A stretch of DNA of 64,000 bases from Streptomyces spongiicola (GTDB lineage: Bacteria > Actinomycetota > Actinomycetes > Streptomycetales > Streptomycetaceae), in assembly GCF_003122365.1 (NCBI RefSeq), contig NZ_CP029254.1, positions 3,429,001 to 3,493,000 on the forward strand, read 5' to 3'. Positions 60,332 through 64,000 of the stretch are shown one piece after another (position 1 is the stretch's first letter; every line of letters starts with the position of its first letter). The position numbers and the translations under genes are program-made. The notes below the pieces were generated by a model. The model had not been told where the DNA came from. It did no database searches and was given only the letters and a program-made list of their open reading frames with translations.

Positions 60332-60643
60332 CTACCAGAGCGGCAGGAAGGTGATCGCGATGTTCTCGTTGGACTGATCGATCGCCGTGAAGGCCGAACC
60401 GTTGACGTTGGCGGTGTTGTTCTGGTTGGACGCGCCGGCACCGGTGGCCACCTGCTGGGTGGTGGTCGAGTTGCCGAGGTTGTGACCGCCCACGCCACTG
60501 CCGCTGATGGTGGCCACGGCGGCGTTCGATCCGTCGCCCGCGAAGGCTCCGTTGTCGGCGTGCGCCACACCGGCGAACAGGGCGGCGGCCAGGGGCAGCG
60601 CCGCGACGGCGGCCAGGGCGCGGGCGGTACGGATGCTTGCCAT
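60332..60643 (-). CDS. Small secreted protein of unknown function
   Basis: A 103-residue protein with a clear signal peptide (TARALAAVAALPLAAALFAG, cleavage expected after VAHA near residue 28). The 75-residue mature part is rich in Asn, Gly, Ser and Thr with no Cys (DNGAFAGDGSNAAVATISGS, NQNNTANVNGSAFTAIDQSN) and ends in an aromatic LPLW. The composition suggests a beta-structured surface or spore-coat-like protein. GGAGGA is 6 nt before ATG 60643. I do not recognise a named family; it is neither a chaplin nor a classical rodlin. Confidence 0.72.
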   Translation of the reverse strand: MASIRTARALAAVAALPLAAALFAGVAHADNGAFAGDGSNAAVATISGSGVGGHNLGNSTTTQQVATGAGASNQNNTANVNGSAFTAIDQSNENIAITFLPLW

Positions 60644-60952
60644 GTCGATTCCTCCGAAGCATTGGAAGTGCACCGGACAGCGGCGCACCGGGCGTGCGGA
60701 ACTACGTCTGGAAACGTGGCGGTTGGCCGGCCGCCCGGTCGATCTTCACGACGTCGCGCATCCAGAGTTGCCCAGCGGATCTCCGGCGAACCACCCCGGA
60801 GGCGGAGATTCGCCCTCAAGCGTGAGCACTTGCCGATAAACCCCGCCACCCCGCGAACCTCACGACTCGGCCACCCGCGGGTCCGGATCCGGCTCCCTCC
60901 AGAGGAGAAGCGTTACGGCACATCGCGGGCCGCCCTCGCCCTCTTCCCTTAC
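60644..60952. other. Divergent spacer
   Basis: About 310 bases between the secreted protein and prim-pol genes. No gene seen; it must hold both promoters. Confidence 0.4.
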
Positions 60953-60968
60953 TCGAACTTGAGTACGA
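60953..60968. promoter_or_regulatory. LexA (SOS) box-like site
   Basis: TCGAAC-TTGA-GTACGA differs at one base from the actinobacterial SOS-box consensus TCGAAC-N4-GTTCGA and ends 10 bp before the ATG of the prim-pol gene. Confidence 0.5.
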
Positions 60969-60978
60969 GCATGGAGTC

Positions 60979-61848
60979 ATGGCCGTCACCGACCGGCACA
61001 CCGCCACGCTGGCCCTCGCCCACGCTCTCTCCGCCGCCGAGCGCGGGCTCCCCGTGATCCCGCTGTCCCCCACGAAGCTCCCCGCCCTGCCGTCGCCGCA
61101 CCGTCTGGCCCCGGAGCCCGTGCGCTGCCGCGGCGAGTGCGGCCTGCTCGGCCACGGCGTCCACGACGCCACGGCCGACCCCGCCGCCGTGCGCGTGCTC
61201 TTCTCGGCCGCCCCCTGGGCCACGGGGTACGGGATCGCCTGCGGACACCCGCCCCATCACCTGATCGGTATCGACCTGGACACCGGGACCGCCACCGCCG
61301 GCCCCACGGACTCGGCCGCGGCGCTGCGGCAGCTGGCACTCCGGCATCTCTTCACGGTCCCGGAGACCGTCACCGTCATCACCCCGAGCGGGGGCCGCCA
61401 TCTGTGGCTGACCGGCCCGCCCGGCGTGGTGGTGCCGAACTCTGCTGGCCGCCTCGCCCACGGAATCGACATCCGGGGCGCCGGAGGCTATCTCGTCGGC
61501 CCGGGCTCGGTCTCGGCTCGCGGCGCGTACCGGCTCGCACCGGACTCGGCGGCACTGCCTCCCGCCCCGTGCCCCGAGGCCCTGCTCAGACTGATCGCAC
61601 CACCCGCGCGCCGCCGCCACCCCGCACCCTCCCGTGTCCCGCGCGGCAAGGGCCTGGTCCGCTTCGTACTCGCCGCCCGCAGGGGGGAGCGCAACGCCCG
61701 GCTGTTCTGGGCCGCCTGCCGGGCGTACGAGAACGGCATCGGCGAGACCCTCGCCGACGCCCTGACGGACGCCGCGGTACGCATCGGACTGACCGAGCGC
61801 GAGGCACGGGCGACCATAGCGTCGGCGGCACGGCTGACGGGCCGTTGA
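60979..61848 (+). CDS. Bifunctional DNA primase/polymerase (prim-pol) domain protein
   Basis: A 289-residue protein with an archaeo-eukaryotic primase-like N-terminal domain. It begins ALAHALSAAERGLPVIPLSP and contains a CRGEC/CG pair, the catalytic strand HHLIGIDLDTGTAT (with the D-x-D metal site), TPSGGRHLWLTG and GIDIRGAGGYLVGPGS. The C-terminal 90 residues are helical, without a helicase domain. This is the chromosomal stand-alone form known in Streptomyces; its role is probably in repair or replication restart. ATG 60979 sits just after the LexA-like box. Confidence 0.85.
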   Translation: MAVTDRHTATLALAHALSAAERGLPVIPLSPTKLPALPSPHRLAPEPVRCRGECGLLGHGVHDATADPAAVRVLFSAAPWATGYGIACGHPPHHLIGIDLDTGTATAGPTDSAAALRQLALRHLFTVPETVTVITPSGGRHLWLTGPPGVVVPNSAGRLAHGIDIRGAGGYLVGPGSVSARGAYRLAPDSAALPPAPCPEALLRLIAPPARRRHPAPSRVPRGKGLVRFVLAARRGERNARLFWAACRAYENGIGETLADALTDAAVRIGLTEREARATIASAARLTGR

Positions 61849-62181
61849 GCGACGGTGCCGCACCGCACCGCGGGAGGACACCGCGCCCGCGCGGTGACCC
61901 GGCCCCGGCCCGCACCGGCACCGGCGCATGCGGAAGCCGCAGCCGTCCAACGGTGAACCGGCACGGGGCGCAGCCCCGGACCACCACCCCCAGCCGCTCA
62001 CCACCACGAGCGGCAGCCGCTCCGGCGACCCGGCGACCCCGCCGGAGCACGCGGCGGCCGGTTGCGGCCATGCCGCCCGGCTGCGCGCCGCCGGAAGGCA
62101 CGGCCCCTGAACTTCCTGCCCGGGGCCGCGCACGCAGGACCGGAAAGCGCTCCTGCCGGGGACGCCCTTCGGCGCACTCCG
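61849..62181. other. Non-coding spacer between convergent genes
   Basis: About 330 bases. Nothing supportable apart from short ACCGCG/CGCGGT inverted repeats near 61866-61896 that could terminate the prim-pol transcript. Confidence 0.4.
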
Positions 62182-63000
62182 TCAGCGTCCGCTGAAAGCG
62201 GTGCCGGGACGCTGCTGCCGCTCGCCGTCGACGATGACGTCGACGTACTCGTCGTAGAAGGCGACCCGGTTCTTGATGGCCCCCACCGCCGGCAGCGGAT
62301 CGGGATAGCTCCAGGCGACGTCGCGCCGCGCCTCGCCCTCCCCCTCGCCCGCCCACGACCAGTACTCGGTCGCCACGCCCTTGTACGGACAGCGGGTGCT
62401 CGTGTCGGTCGGGGTGAACAACTCGAGACGCACGTCCTCGCGCGGGAGGTAGTAGCGCACCGGCAGACCCGTCTCGAACAGCAGCACAGGTGACCGCGTG
62501 TCCGCGACGACGGTGCCGTCTATCTCGATCTGGACATGCCGAGCGCTGGGCAGCGCGTCGACCCGCTTGTGGGGATCACGTGGGTGCACGAAGATCTCCT
62601 CCTCCTCTTCGTACCAGTGGTCGAGGACCTCACGGCCGAACCAGGCGAAGCACACATGACCGGCCAGTTCCTCGCCGGGACACTCCCAGGCCGCGGAACG
62701 GACGACCCGGTCGTCCAGTGCGAGGTCGTAGAAGACGGTCGCTCCGGCGTGGTACCGCCCGGGAGGCCGCTCGGACCTCCGCAGCAGGTCCATCCGGACG
62801 TCGTCGGCCGGGAACGCGTAGATGGGGACGGGAGCGCCCGGCTCCCACACCAGAACCGGCCTGCGGCTGTCGACGACGGTGACGCCGCCCTTCGTCCCTC
62901 GGACCCAGCGCTCACCGGGCTCCCAGACCAGGGTGTCCGCCGGGTCGGGACGGCGCCGGACGACCGGCGGGGTCTCCGGCGTGCTCCCGGGTGTGGCCAT
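62182..63000 (-). CDS. Protein with two DUF427 domains
   Basis: A 272-residue protein made of two copies of the small beta-rich DUF427 fold: residues about 35-120 (VTVVDSRRPVLVWEPGAPVP, DVRMDLL) and about 148-250 (VQIEIDGTVVADTRSPVLLF, YYLPREDVRLELFTPTDTST, RCPYKGVATEYWSW, AWSYPDPLPAVGAIKNRVAF). Only the second copy keeps the full CPYKG...W motif. The molecular function is not established. GGAGGAGG precedes ATG 63000. Confidence 0.88.
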   Translation of the reverse strand: MATPGSTPETPPVVRRRPDPADTLVWEPGERWVRGTKGGVTVVDSRRPVLVWEPGAPVPIYAFPADDVRMDLLRRSERPPGRYHAGATVFYDLALDDRVVRSAAWECPGEELAGHVCFAWFGREVLDHWYEEEEEIFVHPRDPHKRVDALPSARHVQIEIDGTVVADTRSPVLLFETGLPVRYYLPREDVRLELFTPTDTSTRCPYKGVATEYWSWAGEGEGEARRDVAWSYPDPLPAVGAIKNRVAFYDEYVDVIVDGERQQRPGTAFSGR

Positions 63001-63157
63001 GGCCTCCTCCTCCGGTCCGGCTTGCCCTGATCGGCCTCCTCGGGCTCCGCGCGTTTACCGCGCCCCGGCCGCGCCCGAGCCGCGGCCCCCTCTGCCGACC
63101 CCTCCACCTTGAGGTTCCGCGATCCGCGACGCAACGCCGCGTTCCGCAATCCCCGGC
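63001..63157. other. Upstream region of the DUF427 gene
   Basis: No supported gene. It holds the DUF427 ribosome binding site and a stretch rich in CGCGGC words. Confidence 0.35.
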
Positions 63158-63290
63158 ACCGTTGGCCATCTCCCGGTACAGGCTCGCAAGCAGGGGCGGG
63201 AGGTCGAATCCGAGACCGGCCTCGACCGAAACCAAGTCCTCGGCACTCGCAGGCCGAGGCAGCGTCCCCGACGTGACCCTGGCTTTCGCC
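63158..63290 (-). pseudogene. Fragment resembling SMI1/KNR4-family protein
   Basis: About 40 codons on the minus strand read LPRPASAEDLVSVEAGLGFD then LPPLLASLYREMANG, a stretch typical of the N-terminal part of SMI1/KNR4-type proteins (often immunity proteins of polymorphic toxins). After MANG the similarity ends and the frame becomes Cys/Arg-rich. No start codon context is visible, so I read it as a decayed remnant. Confidence 0.5.
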
Positions 63291-63485
63291 GCTACGCGTG
63301 GAACGAGATCGGGCCTTGGACTCGGCGGGGTGGTGCTTCATTGCCATCTGTACAGGACTCCTGACCACCCAGACCATCAAGATCCAAGTGTCCCGCCCAA
63401 AGCCGCTACACCGACCTCAACGCACGGCTCGCGCTCACTGGCCCACCCGCTCGCGCACAGAGCCGCATAGGGATGGGGACGGCTC

Positions 63486-64000
63486 ATGCTCGCTGGCGCC
63501 CGGCCGCAGGTGGGATCCGCCTGGACTGACGACGGCAAACCGTACGAGGAACGACAGCTCAAGCATCGGGCCCGTCGCGCAGTCCGGCCCGTACCCATTC
63601 CGCCCGTACTGGTCGCCATCCTGCGCGCCCACCTCGAGGCGTTCGGCACGACGGCCGAGGGCCAACTGTTCAGTGCCGTTCGGGGAGGACCCGTCCGATC
63701 GCAGGAGTACGGCGCGGTGTGGAAGGAGGCTCGGAGGAAGGCACTCACCGCTGTGCAGGTGGCCTCCCCGCCGGCCGCCATCCCGTATGACCTGCGGCAT
63801 GCCTGCGCGTCGTTCTGGCTCCGCTCCGGGGTCAGCCTGGCAGAGACCGCCCGGCGTGCAGGCCAGAGCGTCGCCGTGCTCCAGCGCTACTACGTCAAGG
63901 TGCTGGACGGTGAGGAAGCCAGGATGAACGCGCTGATCGAGCAGGGGTTGGCAGAGCAGGAGGGGAGCCCGAAGAGCCGTAGAACCCGGCCGCAGGTTGG
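63486..64000 (+). pseudogene. C-terminal part of a tyrosine integrase, runs off the window
   Basis: An open frame from ATG 63486 to the window end, 171 codons. It encodes the catalytic C-terminal half of a phage-type integrase: a basic beta-hairpin (RQLKHRARRAVRPVPIPPVL), box II PYDLRHACASFWLRSG and the Tyr region (AVLQRYYVKVLDGEEARMN). The arm-binding and core domains and the first catalytic Arg are missing, and a stop lies in frame at 63468. It is probably a truncated relic of another integrated element. Confidence 0.7.

Noticed and set aside
60332-60643. Chaplin or rodlin identity for the small secreted protein
   Set aside because: It lacks the chaplin GN..G..N core with Cys and the rodlin motifs; only the general composition is similar.

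Overview
The window is high-GC (about 70 percent) DNA with GC-rich third codon positions, frequent GTG starts and short start/stop overlaps. The gene content (SigF/SigB-type sigma factor, SigE-family ECF sigma factor, subtilisin-inhibitor-like protein, AICE-type transfer genes) points to a Streptomyces chromosome. From memory, the order of the core genes resembles the sigF to sigE-family interval of the S. coelicolor chromosome; I could not check this.

Layout. (1) 1-15.9 kb, core: a sigma factor; a MarR regulator and an MFS/DHA2 transporter with three C-terminal carboxypeptidase-regulatory-like domains; a leftward operon of response regulator, sensor kinase, GT2/GtrA glycosyltransferase and ArnT/PMT-type (GT39-like) glycosyltransferase; an amidohydrolase; a DUF2797 protein; a GNAT acetyltransferase; and tRNA-Arg(ACG) with its terminator. 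(2) 16,361-48,062: an integrated element of about 31.7 kb, bounded by a 60-bp direct repeat (one mismatch) of the 3' part of tRNA-Ser(GCU). (3) 48.0-64 kb, core: the intact tRNA-Ser(GCU); an SSI-like secreted protein; a 1449-aa PAS protein with degenerate kinase parts and tandem receiver-like domains; an acyl-CoA ligase; a SigE-family sigma factor; a lipid-transfer thiolase/MaoC/MaoC-DUF35 operon; a small secreted protein; a prim-pol domain protein behind a LexA-like box; a DUF427 protein; and remnants of an SMI1/KNR4-like gene and of a tyrosine integrase at the right edge.

The element looks like an actinomycete integrative and conjugative element (AICE). Its left arm has an HTH gene, a coupled run of small ORFs, SpdB-like and small membrane proteins and an FtsK/TraB-type translocase, followed by a GTTTCG-rich palindromic region that could be clt. 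Its right arm has two divergent, apparently leaderless gene sets: leftward excisionase-like HTH proteins, a BRO/KilAC antirepressor and a large wHTH/zinc-ribbon protein (possible replication initiator); rightward an XRE-like regulator and the tyrosine integrase next to attR.

Between the arms lie two cargo blocks. Cargo 1 (22.4-30.3 kb): MazG-like and HAD proteins, an XRE/TPR regulator behind a perfect CRP-type palindrome, a resolvase-like protein without the catalytic serine, a start/stop-coupled cassette (small ORF, DUF6415-like, PhyH dioxygenase, unknown 142-aa protein), a convergent MFS exporter, a kinase-like protein and a SAM methyltransferase. I cannot match this to a named system. Cargo 2 (31.7-41.5 kb): a three-gene antiphage-type operon of SNF2 helicase with C-terminal DUF3883 nuclease-like domain, DUF1156 DNA methyltransferase and DUF499 AAA+ ATPase. 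The middle of the methyltransferase gene is clearly AT-richer than its flanks, suggesting exchange of a specificity segment.
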